Origin: JAIEPT01 sp038217425 | Lineage (GTDB): Bacteria; Planctomycetota; Planctomycetia; Gemmatales; Gemmataceae | Direction of reading: 5' to 3' | DNA: 64,000 nucleotides | Assembly (NCBI GenBank): GCA_038217425.1 | Contig: JBBQPM010000009.1 | Span: 1-64,000 of the forward strand | In this document: positions 1-7,465 of the stretch, piece after piece | How the letters are laid out: each line of letters starts with the position of its first letter | Numbering within the stretch: the stretch's first letter is position 1 | Translations under genes and position numbers: made by a program | Notes under the pieces: generated by a model | Told to the model about the DNA's origin: nothing | Databases searched by the model: none | The model's input: the letters and a program-made list of their open reading frames with translations, nothing else

Positions 1-50
1 ATATCTTTTTCGCGGATCTTGGGTTCAGGGGTGGGGGTAACCGGCTCCAT
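1..50 (-). CDS. IS4-type transposase, N-terminal start only (runs off the left edge)
   Basis: An ATG at 50 on the minus strand opens a frame reading MEPVTPTPEPKIREKD, which continues out of the window. The same peptide region is found, frameshifted, in the transposase relic at 5428-5723. From memory of the family this is the N-terminus of the IS4-like transposases common in planctomycetes. Only 16 codons are visible, so whether the gene is intact cannot be judged here. Unlike the second copy, the reading frame here is open from the ATG. Confidence 0.5.
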   Translation of the reverse strand, partial: MEPVTPTPEPKIREKD

Positions 51-138
51 GAACAATAAGATGCGCGATTGTCGTCGGGAGCGCAATACTGTACATTTAT
101 ATTTCAATGGCGCAAATAGCGTGCCGAACAGGATTGGG
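1..138 (-). mobile_element. 5' end of an IS4-like insertion sequence
   Basis: Positions 1-138 are closely similar to 5681-5806, covering the transposase N-terminus and about 90 bp of upstream non-coding DNA. The similarity stops at the shared motif GCCGAACAGGATTGGG (123-138), which probably marks the element's terminus. The two copies have the same orientation and lie about 5.6 kb apart. Confidence 0.5.
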
Positions 139-189
139 TCGGGTTAGGTATTATTGACGCATTAGTTTGGGTGCGATACGATTAGCGGC

Positions 190-312
190 ATGGCCAGGCG
201 GATGCGCAGTTCCGATGCGGGATACGTGTACTATGTGCCCAATCGGTCAGCGTTAGGCTTGGAGTCGTCGCTTCGCCGACGCGGGCGGCCGAGAAAGCCC
301 CCAGTGGACTAA
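190..312 (+). pseudogene. REP-associated tyrosine transposase (RAYT) relic with a large internal deletion
   Basis: A 40-codon frame starts MARRMRSSDAGYVYYVPNR, which matches the conserved RAYT (Y1_Tnp) N-terminus of the type MARRxRxSxGGYVYHVLNR. It then passes directly into LGLESSLRRRGRPRK, which resembles the usual RAYT C-terminal tail (LESTLRPRGRPRK). The catalytic HUH and tyrosine region, normally about 150-200 residues, is missing. The frame is still open to a TAA. I infer an internally deleted copy. It matters because RAYTs mobilise REP palindromes and the window is full of such palindromes. The assignment rests on recalled family motifs. Confidence 0.5.
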
Positions 313-397
313 AGCAATCCTAACCACTTTTGCCTTCACGGCTTATGCCTACGTGCCCTGTCCCCTTTTCCACTTTCGCGCTGCGCCATTTTCATTC

Positions 398-426
398 TTG
401 ACGAATTTGTCATTATCTGTTACGTT
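398..426 (+). promoter_or_regulatory. Predicted sigma70-type promoter for the HprK-PqqD cassette
   Basis: TTGACG at 398-403 and TACGTT at 421-426 are separated by 17 bp. It lies 71 bp upstream of the 31-codon frame at 497 and is the best promoter match before the cassette. The -10 is imperfect. Confidence 0.35.
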
Positions 427-496
427 CGCCCGATTCGCGGACGTCCGCAGTCGGAATTTCCGCACGATCGACGACCGGAAAATGGAGTTTTCCGCC

Positions 497-592
497 ATGA
501 ACGCTTCGCCCCACGACGTTCCCGTGCCCGCGCCGCCTGCAGGCGCGACAGCTTCCGATTGCGTGCCGCGCTTTCCCAATCCCTCCTCCTGA
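497..592 (+). CDS. 31-codon leader frame, in frame with and abutting the HprK-like gene
   Basis: An ATG at 497 has a good Shine-Dalgarno (TGGAG, 483-487) and encodes 31 residues rich in Pro and Ala. It ends with TGA at 590-592. The next base begins the ATG of the kinase gene in the same frame (TGAATG), and that ATG has no Shine-Dalgarno of its own. It may be a short leader peptide whose translation re-initiates on the kinase, or the original N-terminus of the kinase cut by a nonsense codon. A precursor peptide is less likely because no export or recognition sequence is apparent. Confidence 0.3.
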   Translation: MNASPHDVPVPAPPAGATASDCVPRFPNPSS

Positions 593-1414
593 ATGCAAAA
601 GATCGATCGCCTGGGCTGGGCGACAGGGTTGAGTTTTATTGCGTATGGGCTGAAGATCGGCGTGCGCGTGAACGTGCCGGAGATGCCGCCGGAAGTGCTC
701 GCGTGTCTCCCCCCTTGCTGGGAGCCGGCGCCGTCGAATCTCGTCGATTATCTCTACTCGATCAAGATCAGCAAGTCCCTGCCGGGAGCGAAGGTTCGGC
801 AGTTCAACCTCCTCTACACGGGACTGCATCGCCTGGGCCGAAATTTGGATCTCTCGAAGATTCTGGAGTTTCTGGAAACGGACCTGCAGCGCGTGGTGGC
901 GGAGCACGCCAAGGATCGGATTTTCGTCCACGCCGGCGTGGTGAGCTGGAAGGGCCGAGCGATCCTCATCCCCGCGCGCAGTTTCTCGGGAAAATCGACG
1001 CTGGTGAAGGCCCTCGTTCAGGCGGGAGCTACCTACCACTCCGACGAATACGCCGTCCTCGACGACGAAGGCCTGGTCCATCCCTATCCGCGCCGAATGG
1101 TGCTGCGCCAGCCCGACGGCCAGTTTCCCAAACGGGTGTCGGCCGAGGAATTGGGGGGAACGACGGCCCGCGAGCCGCTGCCGGTCGGCCTGGTCGTCCT
1201 CACGAAATATCAGGAGGGCGCCCGCTGGCAGCCGCGCCCGGCGACGGCGGGCAAAGCGGTCATGGAACTGCTCGACAACACCATCGCCGTCCAGCGGCAG
1301 CCGGAACGAACGCTGAACGCGCTGCATCGGTTGATTCCGGGGGCACGCGCGCTCAAGGGAGTGCGCGGCAACGCGGAAGACATGGTCGATGCACTCTTGC
1401 AGGCTGTTACGTGA
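593..1414 (+). CDS. HPr-kinase-like P-loop protein of a peptide-modification-type cassette
   Basis: This 273-residue protein resembles the HPr serine kinase/phosphorylase-like proteins found with PqqD and nucleotidyltransferase genes in RiPP-type clusters. A P-loop of the HprK kind (ARSFSGKST, residues 128-136) follows a strand with a histidine (FVHAGV, 111-116). An acidic SDEY lies at 150-153. The N-terminal 90 residues (RLGWATGLSFIAYG) resemble the front domain of this subfamily. In characterised relatives from lasso-peptide clusters such kinases phosphorylate the peptide; the substrate here is unknown. It is followed 107 bp later by the PqqD-fusion gene and then by a nucleotidyltransferase, all on the same strand. 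The start lacks its own ribosome site; see the 31-codon frame just upstream. No phosphotransferase-system HPr gene is in view. Confidence 0.7.
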   Translation: MQKIDRLGWATGLSFIAYGLKIGVRVNVPEMPPEVLACLPPCWEPAPSNLVDYLYSIKISKSLPGAKVRQFNLLYTGLHRLGRNLDLSKILEFLETDLQRVVAEHAKDRIFVHAGVVSWKGRAILIPARSFSGKSTLVKALVQAGATYHSDEYAVLDDEGLVHPYPRRMVLRQPDGQFPKRVSAEELGGTTAREPLPVGLVVLTKYQEGARWQPRPATAGKAVMELLDNTIAVQRQPERTLNALHRLIPGARALKGVRGNAEDMVDALLQAVT

Positions 1415-1521
1415 AATGAGGGAACCCGGCACGGACGTCGAGTTCGAGGGGGAGCCGAACGTAATGGGGGCTTTACGTGCGGTTCGCAACTACTTTTCAG
1501 GCCCCGGATAGGGAGATCCGC

Positions 1522-2097
1522 ATGTATCCGTTGGCAAGAACCGAGAAGCTCACCGTGCGTGAGTTGCCGCACGAAACGGTGGCGTACGATCTGGAGAACA
1601 ACAAGGTCCATTGTCTGAGCCCGAAGTCGGCGCTCGTCTGGAAACACTGCGACGGGCGGACCAGCCTGGAAGAACTCGCGAAGCTCGTGTGGGATCACGA
1701 GAGTTGCGAGTTCCCCGAAGCGCTGGTGCAGTTGGCGCTGGAGCAATTGGAACGCCGAAATTTGCTAGTGCCGCAGACGCGAAGTTCCCCCGACCCGACG
1801 CGGTCGCGTTCGTCGCGCCGCTCGGCGTTGCGGAAAATGGCTGCTCTCGCCGTGTCGATTCCGGTCATCATGTCGCTGTCGGCGCCGAGGGCCCAAGCGG
1901 GCGATTCGATTTTTGGGGGCCAATGCACCGACGCTTCAGACTGTCTTCCCAGGTTTTGCAATACAGTCACTTGCAAAAAAACTCCTGGAGTGCCAAATAT
2001 TTGCCAATACATCGCTGACCCAAATCTCAATGGCACGTCATGCGGCTTGGGAATGCAATGCAATGGCGGAAATTGCGTTCCGATCCCGACCTCGTAA
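1522..2097 (+). CDS. PqqD-domain protein fused to an exported Cys-rich peptide
   Basis: This protein has 191 residues from the ATG at 1522, which has GGGAG at 1511; an upstream in-frame GTG at 1477 is less likely. Residues 1-82 form a PqqD/RRE domain (winged helix; CLSPKSALVWKHCDG, LLV end), the fold that binds leader peptides in RiPP systems. A linker carries a twin-arginine stretch (SSRRSALRK, RR at 99-100), then a hydrophobic segment (107-120) and an AQA cleavage-like site at 124-126. The remaining 65 residues hold eight cysteines (135, 141, 146, 151, 161, 174, 180, 185), resembling small secreted disulfide domains. So a cytoplasmic recognition domain and an exported Cys-rich domain lie in one chain, placed between the HprK-like and nucleotidyltransferase genes. 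I infer that the Cys-rich end could be substrate or product of the cassette. Confidence 0.65.
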   Translation: MYPLARTEKLTVRELPHETVAYDLENNKVHCLSPKSALVWKHCDGRTSLEELAKLVWDHESCEFPEALVQLALEQLERRNLLVPQTRSSPDPTRSRSSRRSALRKMAALAVSIPVIMSLSAPRAQAGDSIFGGQCTDASDCLPRFCNTVTCKKTPGVPNICQYIADPNLNGTSCGLGMQCNGGNCVPIPTS

Positions 2098-2241
2098 CTT
2101 TACCAGAATTGGCCTGTTCGTAGGATGAAATGCTTCAAGAGCCGTGAGCGCGAGAGAGCGGTTTGAAGTGGCTGACGCTTCAAGCCGCTGCTTTGTAGTC
2201 ATGGCATTTTCTTGTTTCCGGGCGTACGGAGGATCTCCAGT

Positions 2242-3336
2242 ATGATGCCTACTCCCGATTGCTTCACCCTGGGTCAGGCCGTCTGCCAGGCCCTGCAGGG
2301 CGCCTGGCGAGCGAGTCCGCCCGCCGTTCGCATTTCTCCGGAAGCCTTCCAGGCGATCGCACCCGGGTTGAGCCGATCCGGCAGCGGAGCGCTCTGCTGG
2401 CATGCTCTCGGCAATTCTCCTCTTGCCAAGACTCCCGAGGGACGCCGACTCGGCAAGATCTATCGCAACTCCCTCGCCGCCGGCGCCGCGCGCGAACGGC
2501 AGATCCCGCAGATCGCCGATTGGCTCCGCTCTTTGCAAGGCGAGCCGCTGCTCGTCAAGGGTTGGTCGTCCGCTCGACACTACGCCCATCCCTGGCTTCG
2601 GCCCTACGGCGACGTCGATGTCTGCGTTCCTCCGCAGCGCCTGGCGAGCCTGCTCCCCGCCCTGGAACAAAACCCCGATCTCGCCCAGCACCTCGATTTG
2701 CATGCCGGCATCCCCGATCTCAAAGGCCGAACCTGGGACGAAGCCGTCGCCCGCAGCCAGCTCGTGCCGCTCGAATCGACCGCGATCCGCATCCTGGGAG
2801 CCGAGGATCATCTTCGGCTTCTATGCTTGCACCTGGTGCGTCACGTACTGGAGCGTCCGCTGTGGCTGTGCGACATCGCCGCCGCCCTCGAGAATCTCCC
2901 CGAGAATTTCGACTGGGACTATTGCCTGCAAGGCGAAACCTGGCTGGCCGAGTGGATCGAGTGCATCGTCGGTCTGGCGCAAGAGCTGCTCGGCGCCGAG
3001 GTGCGCGACGTGCCGATGCGAACGAAGCCGGGCCGATTCGCCTCCTGGGTGGCGCCGTACGTCCACTGGAAATGGGGCCAGCAGTGTTTGACCGCACTGC
3101 CGGGCGGCGCGGACGGCCGGCGGGAGGCGATGCGATTTCTTTGGTATCACAAGTCGAATCCGCTGCGCTGGGCTTGGCGGCTCAAGTTGTCGCCGTCGCA
3201 TTCGATGTTCCGCATTCAGACACAGGCCCTGTTGAGCCGACCGTGGCAACTGCTGGTCCGCATCGGTCGGCGCTGGCACGAACCGACGGCCGTCAAATCG
3301 CAGGCATTCGAGATTCACCGCGAGCGGACGTTTTAG
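2242..3336 (+). CDS. Nucleotidyltransferase family protein (NTP_transf_5 type)
   Basis: The protein has 364 residues from the ATG at 2242, which has TACGGAGGAT about 10 bp upstream; an adjacent ATG at 2245 is equally usable. LLVKG (103-107) and GDVDVCV (123-129) match the Lys and paired-Asp signature of the uncharacterised nucleotidyltransferase family that accompanies HprK-like kinases and PqqD proteins in lasso-peptide and related clusters. The rest is helical, with a conserved-looking HLVRHV and DIAA segment. It probably transfers a nucleotidyl or other phosphoryl group to the partner peptide, but nothing in the sequence fixes the substrate. It is the third gene of the cassette. No transporter or cyclase follows. 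Confidence 0.65.
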   Translation: MMPTPDCFTLGQAVCQALQGAWRASPPAVRISPEAFQAIAPGLSRSGSGALCWHALGNSPLAKTPEGRRLGKIYRNSLAAGAARERQIPQIADWLRSLQGEPLLVKGWSSARHYAHPWLRPYGDVDVCVPPQRLASLLPALEQNPDLAQHLDLHAGIPDLKGRTWDEAVARSQLVPLESTAIRILGAEDHLRLLCLHLVRHVLERPLWLCDIAAALENLPENFDWDYCLQGETWLAEWIECIVGLAQELLGAEVRDVPMRTKPGRFASWVAPYVHWKWGQQCLTALPGGADGRREAMRFLWYHKSNPLRWAWRLKLSPSHSMFRIQTQALLSRPWQLLVRIGRRWHEPTAVKSQAFEIHRERTF

Positions 3337-3517
3337 ACGCGAACGTGACGCCCCCAACCGCGTCTCCCTTTTTTTTGCGGCCCACTTTGCGAATTCCTGT
3401 CCGCTCCGCCCCACGTTGCTGCATAAGACTCATGAGCCGCTCGAGCGAACGGCTCGGCTGGAATCAACCAACCTTTCATGCACAACGTAATGGCCGCGAA
3501 AGCGGCAGGGAATAATC

Positions 3518-3943
3518 GTGAAACAGTTCATCGTCAAATTCGTCGTGGTCGCGGTGGGTCTGGGCGCGTCGCTAACGGCACAAAACTGCGAGGCCGCAGA
3601 CCACGACTTGCGGGTCGGCAGCTTCCAGGGTAATTGGTGCGGGCTGCCGGCCCGCTTCGACATCCAGCAAAAAATCGGCAACACGTGGAAATTCAAAGGG
3701 AAGATCTGGATCAAAGCCACCGGGCAATACGACAAGATCGAGATCGAGCAGTTCGCGGACAACTCCTTGCGAATCGTCCGATTCCTCGCCGGCGAGCACA
3801 ACGGAAAACACCAAACGTTGTCGACGCATCGACCGGAAACGTTGCTGAAAAACGGGCATAAGACCGTGAATTATCGGGCGAAGCAAGGCTATGGAATCGG
3901 AACCAACAATCTCGGGCACCTACTCGTAACCATCGGCTATTGA
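3518..3943 (+). CDS. Small secreted protein of unknown function
   Basis: A GTG start at 3518 (AGGGA about 8 bp upstream) gives 141 residues. A clear Sec signal peptide (KFVVVAVGLGASLTAQ) ends near residue 27 with the sequence EAA. The mature part is about 115 residues of beta-rich sequence with two cysteines and the segment GKIWIKATGQYDKIEI, suggestive of a small beta-barrel or lipocalin-like fold. I do not recognise a family. It lies 181 bp beyond the nucleotidyltransferase on the same strand, so it may or may not belong to the cassette. Confidence 0.5.
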   Translation: MKQFIVKFVVVAVGLGASLTAQNCEAADHDLRVGSFQGNWCGLPARFDIQQKIGNTWKFKGKIWIKATGQYDKIEIEQFADNSLRIVRFLAGEHNGKHQTLSTHRPETLLKNGHKTVNYRAKQGYGIGTNNLGHLLVTIGY

Positions 3944-3988
3944 CGATGCCGCGAGCGATAGGGGGCGCGGAACCTCCGCGTCCCTTGT

Positions 3989-4188
3989 AGCGTTCGGAAG
4001 AAATGAACGCAATCGCTGCAAAGCTTGGCGATCGGCTAAGGCGAGCGGCCGACGTCAGTCGGCCGGTATAGCATCCCATTCGAAGATCTGATCGCAACCG
4101 CTCAAGCACACGTACCGGCCGACTCACGTCGGCCGCTCGCCTAATTCGGAATCTCTTTACTGATATTCCGTCATTTCTTCCGAACGCT
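3989..4188. repeat. MITE-like element, 200 bp, nested inverted repeats
   Basis: An exact 18-bp inverted repeat, AGCGTTCGGAAGAAATGA at 3989-4006 and its complement at 4171-4188, flanks the element. Inside is a second pair, about 30 bp per arm (4038-4067 and 4113-4144), built on GGCGAGCGGCCGACGT and AGTCGGCCGGTA. There is no coding frame of note. It fills most of the 296 bp between the secreted protein and the methyltransferase gene. Confidence 0.65.
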
Positions 4189-4239
4189 CTTACAGGAGAA
4201 GAAAGGAAAGCCGGCTACGTTCCCTTCTTCTCAATCGCA

Positions 4240-5079
4240 TCAGCCAGGTCTAGACCCACTGCGCCGGATGCGGCTCGTTTCAAACATGCATACCGCGGCT
4301 GCGGTGGAAACATTAAGGGATTCGACGCGAGGGTCAATTGGAATGCGAACCGTTTTGCCCCCAGCCTTCAAATCTTCGCAAACTCCCAAACCTTCGCTAC
4401 CCATTACCCAGGCAACCGGATGAACGAGTTCGTCTTTCAAATCGAACAGATCTGCACTTCCATCAGCAGTCGCTACTAGCAACGGGGCGGTCACCGCGTT
4501 CAATACTTGTTGACTAGACCAACCTTCGTAAAGATCCAATAATCGATGGGCGCCCATCCCGGCCCGCAGTACTTTGCTGGACCACAAATGCGCACATCCC
4601 GACAAAGCCACCACTTGAGTAAAGCCTGCTGCCGCTGCGGTACGCAAAATGGATCCTACATTTCCCGCGTCTTGAATGCGAACCAAAACGACGACGTCTC
4701 CTGCCAAAGTAGCGGTCGATTGCGGGCTCTTCAAGCAAGATTCAGGCAGATGGAATAGGCCGGCGAGATGTGGCCCATTGACCAGATCGCTCAGCAAAGC
4801 CCACAATCCTTTATCTAATTGATAGAGGCGCGTTCCGGGACAAGTCGCCAGATGGGTGTAAATCGCCTGCGCGATTTCTACGTGGCGCAAACCGACCTCA
4901 GAGGTCATTATGGCGTTCAGGGCAGGATCTCCGACCCAGGCTTGCACTAAATGAATGCCTTCAAGCAATGCTTGACCGCTCGCCGCTCTGGCTTCCTGTC
5001 CTTTAGAGCCGCTCGCTTGCAAAGGGCCGACCTCCTTAAAGAGCGGGTGTTCTTTCGAGCCGATATATTCGATTTTCAT
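4240..5079 (-). CDS. SpoU/TrmH-family RNA 2'-O-ribose methyltransferase
   Basis: This 279-residue protein has all three SPOUT motifs: RIQDAGNVGSILRTAAA (134-150, Asn140), VMGSEGLG (225-232, Glu229) and IPIDPRVESLNVSTA (246-260, Asn256 and Ser258). The N-terminal 110 residues form the RNA substrate-binding domain (GQALLEGIHLVQ). It transfers methyl from S-adenosylmethionine to a ribose of rRNA or tRNA in the cytoplasm; the exact target is not readable. I chose the ATG at 5079 because GGGGAG lies about 11 bp upstream; frames from 5133 add 18 poorly conserved residues. Base composition is visibly lower in GC than most neighbours, and the sequence style recalls proteobacterial homologues. With the IS remnants on both sides this suggests transfer. 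Confidence 0.85.
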   Translation of the reverse strand: MKIEYIGSKEHPLFKEVGPLQASGSKGQEARAASGQALLEGIHLVQAWVGDPALNAIMTSEVGLRHVEIAQAIYTHLATCPGTRLYQLDKGLWALLSDLVNGPHLAGLFHLPESCLKSPQSTATLAGDVVVLVRIQDAGNVGSILRTAAAAGFTQVVALSGCAHLWSSKVLRAGMGAHRLLDLYEGWSSQQVLNAVTAPLLVATADGSADLFDLKDELVHPVAWVMGSEGLGVCEDLKAGGKTVRIPIDPRVESLNVSTAAAVCMFETSRIRRSGSRPG

Positions 5080-5139
5080 AAATGACTGACTCCCCATTGC
5101 CGCAGAATCACGCACGGTTATTCGCTGAAGCATGCTTCA

Positions 5140-5421
5140 CTACCGAGCGAATCGAGTCCCGAATGCAACGGACTTGATTTTTCGATAGCCGTCGCTCTCG
5201 TAGAGCAGGCCGATTCGGCCGTCGGGCATTCGCGTCAGGCTGGTGTAGCCGGACGGGCCGGGGTCGCCAATACGCCGCTCGCTTACACCGTGATGGGGAT
5301 CGATTTGTTTGGGGCGCATAATGCCGTCGTCATCGCAATAGCCTGTTGCTCGAGCTACATTTGGTCTGGCCGTCGCGACATTTATCTTTCGCAATTCGTG
5401 GGATAGCGGAAAAGGGGACAA
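5140..5421 (-). pseudogene. Sialidase C-terminal relic
   Basis: The readable end, up to about 5268, encodes GDPGPSGYTSLTRMPDGRI followed by GLLYESDG. This is the last conserved block of bacterial exo-sialidases (family GYSSLTxLPDGxIGLLYE). The rest of the beta-propeller is absent, and upstream DNA runs into the transposase relic. It is a remnant of a secreted sialidase gene, probably destroyed by insertion and deletion. Confidence 0.6.
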
Positions 5422-5427
5422 GCATGT

Positions 5428-5723
5428 TTATTTAGGCGCTGTTTTTTCGGAAAGCGAGCCGAGGGAAGTGCGCGGACAGCCGAGCTTCCTTTGGACGTTA
5501 TTGAGTTCGCTGGCCTGCTGGAGACCGCGAAGAGATTTGACGAGGGGATTGAAGAGGAGCATGCAATACTGATCGAAATGCAGTTTGCGATTCTTGGCGA
5601 CGTCGCGTTTGCAACCGTCGTCGTGGAGGCGTTCCAATAGGGGGCCGAGCTGGTCGAAGTATTTGAGGCCGCGAAAGTCCTTTTCGCGGATCTTGGGTTC
5701 AGGGGTGAGTTAACCGGCTCCAT
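5428..5723 (-). pseudogene. IS4-like transposase relic, frameshifted and truncated
   Basis: The minus strand encodes KIREKDFRGLKYFDQLGP, then LLERLHDDGCKRD, KLHFDQYCMLL and FNPLVKSLRGLQQASEL, ending early after SLGSLSEKTAPK. This is the N-terminal part of the IS4-like transposase seen at the left edge. Compared with that copy, the ATG at 5723 is separated from the frame by a one-base deletion in the run GGTTA-ACTCACCCC. About two thirds of the C-terminal catalytic domain is missing. Confidence 0.65.
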
Positions 5724-5788
5724 GAACCACAGGATGCGCGATTGTCGTCGGGAGCGCAATACATTGATATTTCGGTGGCGCCAATAGC

Positions 5789-5829
5789 GAGCCGAACAGG
5801 ATTGGGACATTCCCAATCCTGTTCGGCTC
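5789..5829. repeat. Perfect 19-bp hairpin containing the IS terminus
   Basis: GAGCCGAACAGGATTGGGA (5789-5807), a CAT loop and the exact complement (5811-5829) form a hairpin. The left arm is the sequence at which similarity between the two IS copies ends (123-138). It is either two IS ends joined head to head or a hairpin terminator for the kelch gene; there is no T-run. Confidence 0.6.
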
Positions 5830-5865
5830 GAGGATTGCGTGGGACTGGTATGGAATAGAAGTCGC

Positions 5866-7122
5866 TTACGGCCCGCGTTTCTTGAATCGGTAGATCCACT
5901 GACCGGGAATCACGAAGACATTTCTCGCCTCGTCGTAGTACGCGAGTGCCGAATCGCGGCCGACGGGTGGCGGCGGGCCTTTCGGTTCGAGTTTCTCCCA
6001 CTTTGCGATCGAGGGATCGTAAGCCCACAGAGCCTTCGTCCAGGAACGATCCCAAAGCAAGCAGACCTTGCCGACAGAATCGTAAACGAAGTTCGTTCGC
6101 GCATCGAAACCCGCGGGCGGGTTATTCATTTCCGCGCCTTCGAACGCCGTAGTCCAGGTGTTACGGCCCGTGTCGTAATGGCTCGTACGGGAGGCGGGAA
6201 ATCCCTTTCCGCCCGATCCGCCTTGCCCCCGGACATCGTGCGCGACGATCAGTTTGCGATCGGGCACATATACGGTCACCTGCTCGCGCGCCGGCAGGCC
6301 GCTGGGGTAATCCTTGCGGGAGCCAAGGGATTTCCATGTGTTGGATCGCGAGTTGTAGAGCCACATTCCATCGCTCTTGGTCCAAACGCTGCCGCCGAGT
6401 TCGGGAACGTACTCGAGGGAGCGTGCGTTTTCGTAGGCCGGCTTTGGGCCTTCGAATTTGCTGTCAACGATCGGTTCCCACTTTCCCGTGGAAGGGTAGA
6501 ACGCCCAGAGCGGAGGCTTGTGTTTGCCGGCCTGGAGAAGTTTGAACAACCCGGGATGAGACATCGACCAGGAACAGAAGGTCAGCATCGCCTTCATTTC
6601 GGGATCGTATGTCAGGTTCCACCACGAATGCGGCAGTATCGCCGGCCCGCCGCGCTTCGTACGAATGACGCCTTCCTTGACGTTTTCCCAGTCCACGTCC
6701 TTGTAGTCGGCCTTGGCATTCTTACTTGGATCAGGACCGTACAGGCACACCCAGGTATTGCTCGGCAGGTCATACTCCCAGACATCATTCAGCCGGTGCG
6801 GCACTCCGTGATTGGCTCCGTAGAAGATGGCTCGCTTTCGGTCGGGCATCCAGGCCAATTTGATGCAATAGTCCCGCTGACCCGGCCCGGTCTTCTCCAG
6901 TCCGAACTTCCTGGCCACGTCGTTGAGATCCCCCGCCGTTCGCAGGGCAGGCAGCAATGCGGAACAGTTGTCCCCGAGAGAATCGAGCGTCTCAAGAATC
7001 TTTGGATCCGCGACGCCAATCGGAATTGGTTCGACCGGGCGCGCGGGGGATGCGACTGTTCCCAGAAATAACGCACTCATCCCGATCAAACACACGGCAT
7101 GTGAACAGTACGGTGATTTCAT
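5866..7122 (-). CDS. Secreted kelch-repeat protein
   Basis: The protein has 418 residues with a signal peptide (cleavage near residue 28) followed by at least five kelch-type blades. These are recognisable as NDVWEYDLPSNTW, PPLWAFYPSTGKW, GMWLYNSRSNTW, SHYDTGRNTW and ALWAYDPSIAKW. Such proteins fold as six- or seven-bladed beta-propellers. Galactose-oxidase copper ligands are not apparent, so I would not call it an oxidase. The probable location is periplasm or cell surface. It stands alone: upstream is 343 bp of gene-poor DNA and downstream is the IS relic. Confidence 0.65.
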   Translation of the reverse strand: MKSPYCSHAVCLIGMSALFLGTVASPARPVEPIPIGVADPKILETLDSLGDNCSALLPALRTAGDLNDVARKFGLEKTGPGQRDYCIKLAWMPDRKRAIFYGANHGVPHRLNDVWEYDLPSNTWVCLYGPDPSKNAKADYKDVDWENVKEGVIRTKRGGPAILPHSWWNLTYDPEMKAMLTFCSWSMSHPGLFKLLQAGKHKPPLWAFYPSTGKWEPIVDSKFEGPKPAYENARSLEYVPELGGSVWTKSDGMWLYNSRSNTWKSLGSRKDYPSGLPAREQVTVYVPDRKLIVAHDVRGQGGSGGKGFPASRTSHYDTGRNTWTTAFEGAEMNNPPAGFDARTNFVYDSVGKVCLLWDRSWTKALWAYDPSIAKWEKLEPKGPPPPVGRDSALAYYDEARNVFVIPGQWIYRFKKRGP

Positions 7123-7465
7123 GGCCTGGCTCCCAATGGGTCGTTTCCCTCGTTTACAAGATTTCAGGACAGAAACGGCGTCTGTAAAGGCGTTGAAAGG
7201 AGATCGAAGAGATTCCTCGCAAAATTCAGACTGCCTTCAACACGCCGCCGCCGGGGATTCGATAGCCTTTGCCTGGATCGAGGCGCAGCCGCACAAGCGG
7301 ATAGTCCGGGCAGTGGGATAACGGAATTGAGAAATTCCCGAACCGTGTCGTCGAATTCCCGAGCCGCGTCCGTCAAGTCAGGACGCGGGAACAGTGACTC
7401 CTGCAGGGAACACAGTTCGTCGCAAGAGATGCAGTTCCCGCTTTCTGACGGGCGTGGCTCGGTGA
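7123..7465. other. 343-bp spacer without a convincing gene
   Basis: It lies between the starts of the kelch gene and the end of the transaminase gene. Open frames here lack start signals or family resemblance. The stretch around 7441-7470 (GACGGGCGTGGCTCGGTGAT) resembles a short element I recall recurring in planctomycete intergenic DNA, but I cannot confirm that here. No promoter for the minus-strand kelch gene stood out. Confidence 0.4.

Noticed and set aside
353..496. Longer upstream start for the leader frame before the kinase
   Set aside because: The first 48 codons overlap the predicted promoter and lack a ribosome site; only the part from ATG 497 has one.
2158..2188. Hairpin between the PqqD-fusion and nucleotidyltransferase genes
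   Set aside because: An 11-bp stem (GCGGTTTGAAG/CTTCAAGCCGC, one G-T pair) exists but no T-run follows, so it is not supported as a terminator.
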